Shown: piece by piece, positions 1-11,924 of the stretch | How the letters are laid out: the number at the start of each line of letters is the position of its first letter | Position numbering within the stretch: position 1 is the first letter of the stretch | NCBI GenBank assembly: GCA_946611795.1 | Contig: CAMOEC010000031.1 | Coordinates: 1-58,411 of the forward strand | Source: an uncultured bacterium | GTDB lineage: Bacteria > Patescibacteriota > Gracilibacteria > Absconditabacterales > Absconditicoccaceae | Reading direction: 5' to 3' | Length of the DNA stretch: 58,411 nt | Program-made: the position numbers and the translations under genes | The notes under the pieces: generated by a model | What the model saw: the letters and a program-made list of their open reading frames with translations, nothing else | Database searches by the model: none | What the model was told of the DNA's origin: nothing

Positions 1-249
1 GAATTAAAAGGTTTCGAAGAGTACCTCATCTCCGGAAGGACAATAAAAGTTGAGGTAGAGGGTAGCTTGGTTACTATCAAAATTGGTGACCAGCATAAGG
101 GAATGGTTCCATTCGACTTTGAAAAGGAGCCATCGGTATTCATTGCTGCTATCAAGCGTGTTGAAGAAAAGAACCCAGGCTTCGCTCCAGTTTGTCTTAT
201 GCTTCAGCTGAAGGATACGGTAATATACCGTTATAAGAGAGTCCTTTAA
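1..249 (+). CDS. Hypothetical protein, 5'-truncated by the window edge; no in-frame TGA, all Gly codons GGN
   Basis: Frame 1 is open from base 1 (ELKGFEEYLISGRTIKVEVEG...YRYKRVL*), ends TAA, and is followed by a terminator-like hairpin. Confidence 0.75.
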   Translation, partial: ELKGFEEYLISGRTIKVEVEGSLVTIKIGDQHKGMVPFDFEKEPSVFIAAIKRVEEKNPGFAPVCLMLQLKDTVIYRYKRVL

Positions 250-264
250 ATGGATTTAAAAGAA

Positions 265-302
265 CAATGCGTCCTAGTGTTAATATAGTGACGCATTTTT
301 TA
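265..302 (+). terminator. Rho-independent terminator
   Basis: AATGCGTC...GACGCATT stem followed by a T-run. Confidence 0.75.
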
Positions 303-372
303 ATATCATAAAATCTTGTTTTTATACTCTAATTAACTACATTTAAGTCGTTTTATAAAAGATAAAAAGATT

Positions 373-2016
373 ATGACAACACGAGGGGAATTAGCTGATA
401 TTTTGTTTCCTGACGTACATGAAACAGTTGAAGAACTATTACATAGATATCCTAAGAGAACTACTGATAAAGTTCTTCGTTTTGCACCAAGTCCAACATG
501 ATATCTTCATTTTGGTGGACTATATACTTCTTTCGTAGGATGGAAATATGCAAAACAAAATAATGGAATTATGATATTAAGAATAGAGGATACTGATCAA
601 AAAAGAGAAATTGAGTGAGCTGCAGAACTTCTTATTTCTGCATTACAGAAATTCTGAATTGAATTTGATGAAGGTCCAATTAATACAAATGAAGAAAAAG
701 GAGAATACGGTCCATATACTCAATCTAAAAGAGGTGATTTATATAAAGTTTTTGCGAAACATCTTTTATCTCAAGGTATGGCATATCCTTGTTGGATGTC
801 TGAAGAAAAACTAAATGAAATAAGAGAGATGCAGATGGTATCAAAAATAATACCATGAATATATGGAAATTATTCAGAACGAAGAAATAAAACCCCAGAT
901 GAACTTCTTGAGAAATTTCATGAAGAGGGTGATACTTTCCCTGTATTAAGATTCCGTTCTCATGGTGATACTTCTAAAAAAATCGTATTCAATGATTTGA
1001 TAAGAGGAGATATATCAATGATTGATAACTATAATGATATTGTATTAATAAAATGAGATGGTCTTCCAACATATCATCTAGCTCATATTGTTGATGATAC
1101 TCTAATGGGAGTTACAATTATTACAAGAAGTGAAGAATGGTTAACATCAGTTCCATTGCACCTTCAATTGTTTAATGCATTTAATTTACCTGCTCCACAG
1201 TATTGTCATCTTGCTCCTATCTGTAAGTTGGATGAATGAAAAAAAAGAAAGCTTAGTAAGAGAAAAGATCCAGAAGCAAATGTTGAATATTTCTTTGAAG
1301 AAGGATATCCAGCTCAAGCTTTGCTTGAATATATTATGACTTTGGCAGATTCATCTTATGAGGATTGGCAAAGAGAAAATGAAGATAAGTCATTTATGGA
1401 TTTTCAATTCTCAATTGAGAAAATGAATGTTGCAGGTCCATTATTTGATTTTGTTAAATTACAAAATATTGCTAATATCTATCTTTCAAAAATATCTACT
1501 GAAGAATTATATAATCAATGATTAGAATGGGCAGAAAAGTATCATACAGAATTGGCTAATCTTATGAAAAAAGATCCTGAATATACAAGAGCTGCTCTTA
1601 ATATTGAAAGACATACAGAAAAAGACCCAAAAAGATTTACTCTTTATACAGATATAGAGAAGAATATCCTTTTCTTCTTTGATGAGAAATGGCCAGAAAT
1701 AAAGTGAAATAAACCAGAATTCCCAGAAAATATACCATTAGAAACATTAAAAGCTTTTGCAGAGGATTATGCGCAAAATTATAATCTTTCAGGTGATGTT
1801 CTCACTTGGTTTGATCAATTAAAAGAAATTGGTAAAAAATATGGATTTGCAGCAAATAACGCTGAATTTAAACAATGAGGATTTATATGAAAAGTTGGTG
1901 ATTTGGCAATGTTCTTGAGAATTCAACTTTGTTGAGCTAAACAGACTCCAGATCTATTCTCTGTAATGAAGGTATTATGAGATAAAAGAATTAAAGAAAG
2001 ATTATTAGATTTATAA
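373..2016 (+). CDS. gltX: Glutamyl-tRNA synthetase (547 aa, TGA=Gly)
   Basis: FAPSPT(G)[23 protein letters not shown](G)A and the KMSKS-equivalent KLSKRKDP. In-frame TGA falls at the conserved Gly of PSPTG. ATG 373 to TAA 2014-2016 is in frame. Confidence 0.95.
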
Positions 2017-2021
2017 AATCA

Positions 2022-2477
2022 ATGGAAGAGATAAGAAAATCAAACCATAAAAATTATTTGCCATCATATCCTTTCTCAACAGAAGAAATAATAGAGAAGT
2101 ATATTCTTTTTAATCCAAAAAATAGTTTTAAACTATTTGCAGAAAAGATAGAAAAAGATGCTAAAAAAGATTGAGAAAGAGGAAGAAAATTCTTAGAAAG
2201 ACAAGGACTAAAAGCTGCTGAAAACTGTAAAAGAATTTCAGAAATCTTTATGGATGTTAAAGGAGAAGAGAATAGCCAGTTAATTGAAGAGATAATAAAT
2301 ATGGATTATCAAAGTGTTGTAGATTTTTTTCAACTACTGAAAAGCTATTTTCAAGAAAATGAGGAAGTATATCAAAACCTTTCTTCAATAGTAAAAAGCT
2401 TCCAGAAAATGCGAAAAGTTTCTGAGAAACATACAAATATTATTAATAAAGAACTTATTCAAACCTTGAATAGCTAG
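2022..2477 (+). CDS. Hypothetical protein (151 aa)
   Basis: MEEIRKSNHKNYLPSYPFSTEEIIEKYILFNPKNSFKLFAEKIEKDAKKD(G)ERG...NS*; starts 5 nt after the gltX stop. Confidence 0.75.
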
Positions 2478-2501
2478 CTTTATTTTACATAATCTTCTTT
2501 A

Positions 2502-3083
2502 ATGCAGTTATTGTTACAAAAAATTGACAAAAACGAGAAGGAAAATTTGGAAAAATCTTTTTCTGATAGCTTTTTGAAGATTATTCAACCCCCATACTAC
2601 AATCAAAAGTTGTATAAATTCTTAACATATAAAGAATATTTTAAAGCTGATGAAGAAACGCTTTTAAAGATTGATTCTGAGCATTATTATCAGTGAAAAT
2701 ATGTATCAACTTCTTATACTTGAGATACTATCTTTTTGGCAATTTCAGAAGAAAAAATAGGAATCGATGTTGAGGAAATAAAAGAAAGATCTCAAGAAAT
2801 GTTAGATTTTTTTTCAGACGATGAATATGCTTTTATTTGAGAAAAATCTCGAAAAAATTTCTTTTTACTTCGAACTGCAGAGGAGTGTCTAATAAAAACA
2901 AGTAATGCTTGTTTTTTTGAGGATTGAAAAAATGTTAAAATTAAATCATATGAAAAAAAGAATCAAGAAATCTCAGGGATTAAATTTTCACGGGAATGAA
3001 TTATGCAACTTCATGATAAACAATATAAGGTTTATTCATGAATTACAGACAATAAGGTGTATAGTATTTGAGTGTCAAAATAA
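2502..3083 (+). CDS. 4'-phosphopantetheinyl transferase superfamily protein (193 aa, TGA=Gly)
   Basis: IGIDVEEIKERS...FFLLRTAEECLIK resembles the PPTase GIDVE and (W/T)xxKE(A/S)xxK motifs. Confidence 0.75.
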
Positions 3084-3087
3084 GTAA

Positions 3088-4743
3088 TTATTCAAGCCAA
3101 CTAATTCAGTGGACAAAGAAACCTCAATTATAGGTGTCTCTTTTTATGTTTCAAATTATAGAAAGCTTGTCTCATATCTTTTCACTTTCATCTCATTTTC
3201 ATCGGAAGACAATGGTAATGGTTTCTTCTCAGAATTTTCAAAAAATCTTTAAATGGGCTCATCAATTTTTTCAAACCTTTTCAACTCTTTCAACTTTAAC
3301 ATTTTCTAAAAGAAAACTTGGTTCTGTATTTCCTTCTCAAAATGGAGCCAAACATTCAATTTCACTCAATTCCTCATAATTCCATTCATGAGGTAATAAT
3401 ACGGTATCAATAACAGTAATTTTTTCTAAATTCTCTTGAGAAATACAGCTATCACAGTGCTCTTCAAAGATTTTAATAACTTTTTCTAAATCTTGTAATT
3501 CGATTGTTAAACCTCAAGCTCATTTATGTCCTCAGAATCTTTTTAAATAAGGTGATGCTTTCGTTATCATTTCAATAACATTAAAATACTCTGGTCATCT
3601 TAGAGAAGCAACAGCTTGTTGTTTTTCTTTATCAATTTTAAATACAGCAGAAGGCTTGTTATATTTCTCGGTAATTCTTCAGGCAACAATTCAAATAATT
3701 CCTTCATGAAAATCCTCATCACAAACATATAAGAATTTTTTCTCTGGATCTAATTGTTTTTCAGCAATTCTAAATGCTTGATCCTGCATTCTCCTTCTTT
3801 CAGTATTAATATCTTCAATTTTCTGAATATATTTTTCTTGATTTTCATCTTCACATAAAAGTACTTTAAGACTATCATATGGGCTTTCTAATCTTCCTCA
3901 AGCATTAATTCTTGGTCCAATAACAAATCAAATATGGAAAGTATCAATATTTCATTTAATATTTAAAAACTTAAGAAACCCCGCTAATCATCTTGGTAAA
4001 GATTCAGGATGGTGATTCATTATTTCCAATCACCTTTTTACTATAACTCTGTTTTCATCAACTAAAGGTACAACATCTGCAACGGTACCAATTGCTATAA
4101 TAGGTAAAAAATAATTAAAAATCTCATTTTTAACTTCTTTGCTGATGGTTGATTTTAAGAGCATGGCATTTAAAACTTTGAACGCTACTCAAACACCTGC
4201 TAATCCTTTAAAAGGATAATCAGGAGAAACTTGTGGATTGATTACAGCATAAGCATCGGGTAAAGTATCTAATGCATGGTGGTGATCTGTGATAATAAGT
4301 GTAATTCACAATTCTTTAGCATATTCAGCCTCTGCGAGAGACGTAATTCCATTATCAACGGTAATCACTAAATCAACACCTTCTTTTTTCATCTCATCAA
4401 GATGCTTTGGCTTCATTCAATATCCATCTTCAATTCTATTTGGATATCTAATAGTAATATTTTTGTAGTTTAAATATTTTGTAATGAATTTATATAAAGT
4501 GTAACTTGCAGTAATTCAATCAACATCATAATCTCAGAAAACAACAATTTTTTCTTTATTTTTTAATGCTTGAATAATTTTATCGACTCCTTTATCCATA
4601 TCATTTAACAAAAAAGGATCTAGCCAATAATTTGCTAGAGTAGGATTAAGGAAGTTTTCAATATTATCTGATATGTTTCTTACTTTTAATAATCTTTCAA
4701 TAAGAGATAAATCAGCATCTTGATTTAAGATTTGATAACGCAT
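3088..4743 (-). CDS. recJ: Single-stranded-DNA exonuclease RecJ (551 aa, TGA=Gly)
   Basis: DYDVD(G)ITASY, ITVDNGITS, IITDHHHALDTLPDAYAVINPQ, GTVADVVPL; DHH-family motifs. Confidence 0.92.
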
Positions 4744-4867
4744 ATATGAGAATAGGATATAGAACTAATCCAATTATTCAAAAAATTACAACGTTTAGCT
4801 TATAAAAAAATGCCTTAAGAAATCAAGTTGAGCATATTCTTAAAGAATTTAATAAAATAAAAAACCC

Positions 4868-4899
4868 TGAGATAAAAAGTAATTTCTCAAGGTCTTCTA
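4868..4899 (-). terminator. Terminator of the adaptor-protein gene
   Basis: Minus strand ACCTTGAGA...TCTCAGGGTTTTTT hairpin. Confidence 0.7.
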
Positions 4900-4912
4900 T
4901 TTATTAAAAATT

Positions 4913-6652
4913 TTATCCTACAATTATCTGAGTATCTCAAGGAAGTTCTTCTTTTAACTCCACAAAATTTCACCAAACTTTTTTAATCTCTATAGTCAAT
5001 CATTCAGTTGTATCTCAACTCCAAATCTTAACTTCTCATTCATTATCGTTAAGAATCTTCACTAAATCAAGTGGAAGTATAGTATTATCTACTACTTTGA
5101 TAGGGAATCTTACTTTTGCGATATCTCATAGAAGAGAAACATCTGAATTTAATTGTATAGTTGCTTTAAAGAGATTTGTTCTATCAGCAACAGTACTTAT
5201 TGAATCAATGTTTCAAGTAAGAACTTTTTCTTGATAAACAACTTCAACTGGTTTATCACTTTGAATGTATTGGTATTCATCAGAAGTGATATAAACTTCA
5301 ATTTGTTGTTTTTTGATACCAGATACTTTAAACATTTGCGTACCTGCTCAAACTTCTTGTCATTCTGTAGTAAGAATTTCTCAGATGATTCATGTAACAG
5401 GACTTCTTACAGATAATTTATTATATTGTGTTAAAGCACTTTCATAACCAATCTTTGCAGATACAATAGCATTATCAAGAATAGCTAATTGAACATCTTT
5501 GTTTTCTAATACAGTATCATAAGCAATTTTAGCATTTTTAAGACCAATTTCTGCTTGGAATAATGCATTCTCTGTCTTGTTGATAGTGTCTTCTAGAGTA
5601 AGATTAGCATTTTCTTGGGCAAGTGTTCAAGATCAAGAGATTTGAGCATCAACTTGACTTTTGAAACTAGTAATAGTTCATCTTAGGTTAGTTCCTCAAG
5701 CAGCACTAGTAGCTTCAAATCATTGGAAAGTAGATATATATTTATCAATAGTAGCTTGTGATAAAGATCCATCAGATGCTATTGAATTTCTCATAACTTC
5801 AACCATTGTACCTCAGAATTTAGATATTTGTTCAGCTGCAGAATCAAGTTTATTTACTGAAGTTTTAAGTTGATCAATATCTTCAGGGATATCAGCAAGA
5901 GCCTTTATATCATCTTTAGTTTTATATAAGTCTCTAAGTTGTTGCTTAGCATTTTCTTTTTTTGTAGCATCTTTAGCTCACACATAAACTTCAATTCCCT
6001 TATCTAGATTGTCTTCATAATATTGAGAAACTCATAAAAGAGCATCAGAAGTATCTATAACAGTATCTAAATAATTTATTGTTCAATTCTTTAATGCAAG
6101 GAATGAATTTCTAAGAGTATCAATACTACTATCAGCACTACTTACAGAATTTCTTACTTGTTTAACACTAATTTCAGAACTTTTCTTAGCTAAATCAAAT
6201 CATTTTTGTGCATTTTCATAAGCATTTTTTGCAGATTCAATTTGCTGATTAATTTGAAGCTCTGTTTGTTGCTTTGTTAAGATCGCTCTATTAAGAGCAT
6301 TCTTTGCATTATCAACTTGTAACTTATAACTAGCAATAGTATCAGATAAGGCAACGACTGGTTGTCCTCATTTTACTTCTTGTCCTTCTTTAAAATAGAT
6401 AGCAGATACTTTTCAGTTAGCTTGAGAAGTAACAATAATATCTTGTGAAGATGCAAATTTACCTGGTTTTTCAATCATTAGATTATGTGAAAAATCTGAT
6501 AATGTAGCAACTTTTGGTTCTGTAACCTCTTCTGCCTCATTCTCAACTTGAGATGAAAGATTACTTGCATAGATAAGTCAAAATAAAATAACAAACACAA
6601 CAAGGAACGATCATGACCAAGCCCATAGTGTTTGTTTGGGTGTTTTTGTCAT
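4913..6652 (-). CDS. HlyD/MFP-type efflux periplasmic adaptor (579 aa, TGA=Gly)
   Basis: N-terminal TM; IIVTSQANGKVSAIYFKEGQEVKGGQPV lipoyl-like half; long coiled coil; YNKLSVRSPVTGIIGE...VGAGTQMFKV. Confidence 0.85.
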
Positions 6653-6737
6653 TTTTAACAATAATTAAACAAAAATATAAAACATTTGATTAACTTTAAT
6701 TATAAGTATTTCCACAAATTCTTCAAGGAATTCGTTA

Positions 6738-9443
6738 TTATGCCTTCTTTTCCATCTTGGCTTTTTGTATTTTTATTTCTAAATGTTGTATTTCAGACAT
6801 TACTGTATCTAATTCTTTTTGCTTTTCTTCAATCTTTTCAGATGGAGTAAGTGGCATAGAAGAAAGTGCCATTAGCATAGATCTTAGATAATCAGCAGTT
6901 TCTTTTTTTGATTTAAATTCTCTTTCTAATTCATCTAAAGTGCTTTCTTTCTTTTCTAATGTATGCTCTTTGATTCACATTGTGATATCAAGAATTGAGA
7001 AAGTTTTATATCAAGTAGGACAATTTTCATTAGTCCTAATAAAACTGAAATTCTTAATTTTGAATAAGAATTCTAAGCTAGGAATATAAGATTCAATTAC
7101 TTCAATAATGTTAGGATTAGCTTGAATAAAGAAATCAATTGGAACATGTTTCTTTAATCATAAAGAATTCTTTTCTTGATAAATTGAATAAAAGATATCA
7201 AAAACGAGATTGATTTTATAATCCTTAACTTCACAGTAGAATTTAGTAATCAAAGGTGCCTCAATTTCTTTTCCTAAAATTTGCTCAACCATGATAACAA
7301 ATTCTGGGATAATTGGTTCTAGATGAAGTAAAATATCCATAAAGATTTGACCTGCAAGAATAATTGCATTATCTCAATCTTTTTTCTCCTGTTTAAGTAA
7401 TGTATAATACCAAGTGAAATGTTCTCTAGTATAATGTTTTAATTCTTTGATAGTTTCTGTAAATTCGATAGAATTGATAGAGAAGCTTTCTAAATTTGTT
7501 TTAATCTCATTCCATTTATTTAAAGCTCGCATTCATTTCCCATCAATTTCATAATTGTTAGGGAGTGTTTCTGGATAAGCTCAATTTTCATAAAGAATTT
7601 TAAAGAGATTCCAAAGATGCTTTAAATATCAAAAAGTTTCTTGTAGTTTTCATTCATCAAACTTCTCATTTTGAATATTGAATAATCTTAGTGATTCCCA
7701 TCAATATATTTCAGAATACTTACTAAATTTTTCAGGATAGTTGATGTTTTTTATTTCTCATTCTTCATGTGGAAAAATAGAACATTGATTTCAATTCAAA
7801 AGGAAAAGAAAGAAAAAGAAGTTCTTTATGGTATGAGGAGATAGTTCATCTATATGGAAAACAAATTGAGAAGTCGAAATTTGAATAAGAGCCAATGCTT
7901 GAAGAAAACTATCAGAACAAGAAATATATCGTAATTTTTTCCCTTCTCCTAAAAGTTTTTGAGGTTTAAATGAAAAATTTTTGTCAGAAACTTGTTCTAT
8001 CCAAGGAATATTCTCTAATTCAGAATATAATTCTTCAACAATTTGCATTCAATTCTCAGAAATGGTTTTTGTTCTTAGTTCTTCTAAGTCGTCTTTTTTT
8101 CAATCAATTTGATTTTTAAAATCATCCCATTCTTCTTCTGTTAAAAGAAAGATAAGATCAATCAATTCATTAATAGAAAAATCTCGATTAAGATGTCCTT
8201 TTTTTAACCAATGGAGGAGTAATAATGAGAAACTAGATCAAGAACTATAATTTAGAATGTTAAAAAGATTAAATCCTCAATTTTCATCTTCAATAACACT
8301 TAATTTCTGAGAATAAGGATTCTTGGTTTCAATAATAATCTCATAATTATCATTTATAATACTTTCTTTATATTCAGAAAAATATTCATCAAACCAGGTA
8401 TCAAACTCTTCTTTGAGTCAAGAAAAATCAAGAACAAGCATAGGAACAACTTTTTTAATTAAGCGTTGTCCAGTAGCTTTTGAATAAGGAATCTTTTGAA
8501 TAATCTTTTCTTGAGATTCAAGATTTCAAATAGTTGAAAGTGTTTCTATAATATTATCAGTAAATTCAAAAACAGACTTTCATCAGAAATTCTCAACTTT
8601 ATCAATAAACAATCAATTCTTATCAACATAATCCTCAGTTGTTGAAAGTCCAAGTTCTTTAACTTTCTCTAATAATTCTTCACTAATTAAAGGATTTACT
8701 CTTAAAATTCAGTTATCTTTGATGGTATCAATATTATTTGAAGAAAGAATAGGAATAGGTTTGTTAATAACAGGAACGATAATGTTTTTACCAATATGTT
8801 TCTTATATCTTTTATCATTTGAATGCACAACAACTGCAACATCTGAGAAAAAGAGTGTTGGATCATCAATTACAAGAGGGAAAACATCATTTTTTGTTTC
8901 AACAAAACATTTAATAGTAAGTTTTATTCACTCTTCTTCTCTTCGTTCGATAGCATCATCTTCAACGATACTTTGTGTACTAATATCCCAATATACTAAT
9001 TGTTCTTTTTCTTTCCAAAGTCATTTTTCTTGAAATTTATTTAATATTGCTAAGTTCTTTTCATCACTCAATGAAAAATTGTAGATATTATCAAAATGAG
9101 CCTGTGTAAAAATTTGAGAAAGAACAGGTAAAATCTTTTTATAAATTTTATTCTTATGATTATAAAGTCTTTGAAGTTTTGCTGGGAAAATTAATTCATT
9201 TTTATTCTCTAATACTAATGAATCTCAAAGAGTATCAACGTTACGAATAAAACAAGGAAGAATATTCTTTCATATTTTTTTTGATCTAATTCTCCAAGCT
9301 ACAGATTGATTAAGATATCATGAAAGATTTTTTCAATTAACTTTTCTATAGGAAGGCAAAAAGATAGGAAATAGGAAATCAACAGAATCTTTTTTAATTT
9401 TATTGATGTTTTTTTTGGGTTCGTAGTTTTTTGTTAATTCCAT
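6738..9443 (-). CDS. Class I aminoacyl-tRNA synthetase-like protein, ValRS-related, apparently lacking HIGH and KMSKS (901 aa)
   Basis: DVAVVVHSNDKRYKKHIGKNIIVPVINKPIPILSS matches the ValRS editing-domain pattern (DTAVAVNPEDERYKHLIGK..PLVGREIPIIAD). KYSEIYGGESLRLF resembles KYGADALRF. N-terminal FLPSYRKVNGKNLSGYLNQ replaces the PPPNVTGSLHMGH region. Confidence 0.75.
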
Positions 9444-9507
9444 ATTTTTTTTCAAGATAAAAGATATTTTTTTGTTAAAAAATTGCTTAGAAAATTGATA
9501 TTAGAAA

Positions 9508-11292
9508 TTATATGCGGTAAGTATAAATTCTATACATTAGATAAAGAAGAACTGTTGCAATAAGAATAAGCATCATATCTTCAAATGGTCAAACTTGTAC
9601 TTTATTTGCTTCAGAAACCATCATCTTCTTTCAATCAGTACAAACAGCTTCAATAGAATAATAAGCATAAATTTCTTCTTTTGCTTTAGCATCAAAAGGG
9701 TATTCGAATCTTGGTAAATCAGTTTCTCCAACGTATTTTTTATTGCTTCAATCAGCAAAATCAGATTTATAAATAAGATATTTCTCTACATTTTTAATAG
9801 GACTCCAAATAAGATAATTTTTGTTACCTATTTTTTCTGTATCAAATTGAATACTGGTAATGATACAAGTTGGTGCATCAGGAACATAGTGTTCTTCTTC
9901 CTCAACAATTCAAGGTTTTTCAATAATAACTTCACCAGTTTCTGCTGATGAATGTCCTGTATCTTCTGGATCATCAGGACGTGGTTTTGAAACTAATGGA
10001 TCTGTTGTTATCTCTCCAGTTCCTAATCAATCATATCTTAATTCACTGATTTCAGATGGAATTCATTCAGCAACATGTTCTGCAGTAGTTGCATAGACTC
10101 TAAACAAATAAGTTTGTCATGGACCAACACGCACATCATGATTTGGTCATTTAGCAAAATCAGTCCAAGCATCTTCTTCTTTAGTACCTTTAATCCAATA
10201 AGTTACCGCATAATCATCGCTAACTCAACCTGCAGTTTCCCACTCAAGGTGAATGAGTCAATTTGTTGTTTCATCAGCGTAAATCTTTAAGTTGACGATT
10301 TTAATATTATCTTCAACAGTAAAGTAATAAAGTCAGGTATATAGTATAGGTTCAGTTGCTGCAGTTACTTGAACATTAACAACTTGGTCTCCAGTTGCTG
10401 TTAATTGTAATTTTTTAGTAAAATATCAGTCTCATTCTTTATCCATTGGATAATCCTGAACTCATGATATTGAAAGAGATACAGAACTTACATGTTCATC
10501 AGTTCAAACTTCGAAACGAACAATATCTCAAAGCTTTAAGTCTCTGTTAGGAGACATAATAATTTCAGGCTGTAAATCTGTAGGAATAGGAGAATAATTG
10601 AAAGTAATAATTTGTGATTGAGCAACAGTAGCTCCTTGTAGATTAACAGCTCTTAGTTCAAGAGTATTAGTTCATTCTTTAGTGACTTGAATGCTCTCGT
10701 TTAGTGTTCAGTTTGCATCTGTTTGTCACTCTTTAATAAGTAAATCATTAAGATAGATTTGTATACGAGAGTTAACATATTCAGGAGCATTAGCCATAAC
10801 TGATACTGTAGAATTTTCTTCTGTAACGTTTTGGCTAGGAGAATAAATATCAATTGTTCAAACGTCTATAGCTTCATCATTAGTAACAGTAATTGAAGCT
10901 TTTCCTTCAATAGAATCGTTCGTAAATTCACTTACAGAAACTATAAAATTACCGGCTTTATTAAGAATTAATCATTGAGTATAAGGTCTAACTCCTTGAT
11001 CTTGAAGTCTGATACTTCACCATCAACCATCAGGAACAGTTACTTCATGGGATTGTAAAATGTTATTATTTTCATCCAATACAACAATATCAAAATATCA
11101 TTCATAGTTTTTCATTACTTCACCATTTTTGATGGCGGTAATAGTAAGGTCTACGGCTTGATTTACTTTTAAAGTAGATGGATTAACTTCAACCTGAAAA
11201 TTGTCAGGAAGAGTAGATCATCAAGCAGCATATGCAATATATATTCACAATCCGAAAAGGCAGGATAAACATCAAAGTAAAAACTTTTTCAT
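9508..11292 (-). CDS. Secreted/surface protein with Ig/Fn3-like repeats and C-terminal TM segment (594 aa, TGA=Gly)
   Basis: MKKFLLGCLSCLFGLGIYIAYA signal; beta-rich repeats; GLIHLEWETAGGVSDDYAVTYWIKG Fn3-like; C-terminal MMLILIATVLLYLMYRIYTYRI. Confidence 0.7.
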
Positions 11293-11303
11293 TGAGATTA
11301 TTC

Positions 11304-11813
11304 TTAAGGTAAAATCGAATGTTCTTCTGAATTATTTAAATTTCAAATACTGAGTAACTCTTTCTCTCATTTTTGATTAACTTTCCGAGAATCACCAAGG
11401 AGAATTTGAGTTTCATCTCAAGTATAAGGAATTTCAAGCCATCATTCTTTATAATCACAATCTTTTAGTTTGCTTAGAGAAACCTCTAGGTTTCAAGTAT
11501 TATCGCTGATAATTTCATGATTTATTCAAGAAAGAAGTCAGGAATCTAATACTATTTTATCTGGATTATAAAGAACTTTTACAACAATATTATCTGAAGC
11601 TTGTACTTTTTCTGATCAAAAAATCTCAAAAATTCATCATTCTGTTTTATAAGCCAAGTCCCATCATTCATCTTTAACTTTTTGAACTTCTCATATATCA
11701 AGAACGCTTGCAGTTAATCAAGAAAAATTATTCATAAGGAATAACAATCCCCAAGCAATAAATGGAGCAATAATGAGAATGATTATGTTCTTAATAATGC
11801 GACTATTTTTCAT
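11304..11813 (-). CDS. Membrane-anchored hypothetical protein (169 aa, TGA=Gly)
   Basis: N-terminal TM (IIILIIAPFIAWGLLFLM); ends 11 nt before the next minus-strand ORF. Confidence 0.65.
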
Positions 11814-11924
11814 TCAAATTACCAAAAAACAAAACAAGCTTCCGCCCTATAAGGTGCAGTGTATATAAATGTTGCTAAAAGTCAAATAGAATTCCGAAAA
11901 AAAATTAAATTAAAAGCTTAATAT

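Noticed and set aside
2022-2477. Frameshifted continuation of gltX
   Set aside because: gltX ends cleanly at TAA 2014-2016 at a normal length; the next ORF has its own ATG and no synthetase features.
4746-4805. Short plus-strand ORF MRIGYRTNPIIQKITTFSL*
   Set aside because: Only 19 codons before TAA and no supporting features.
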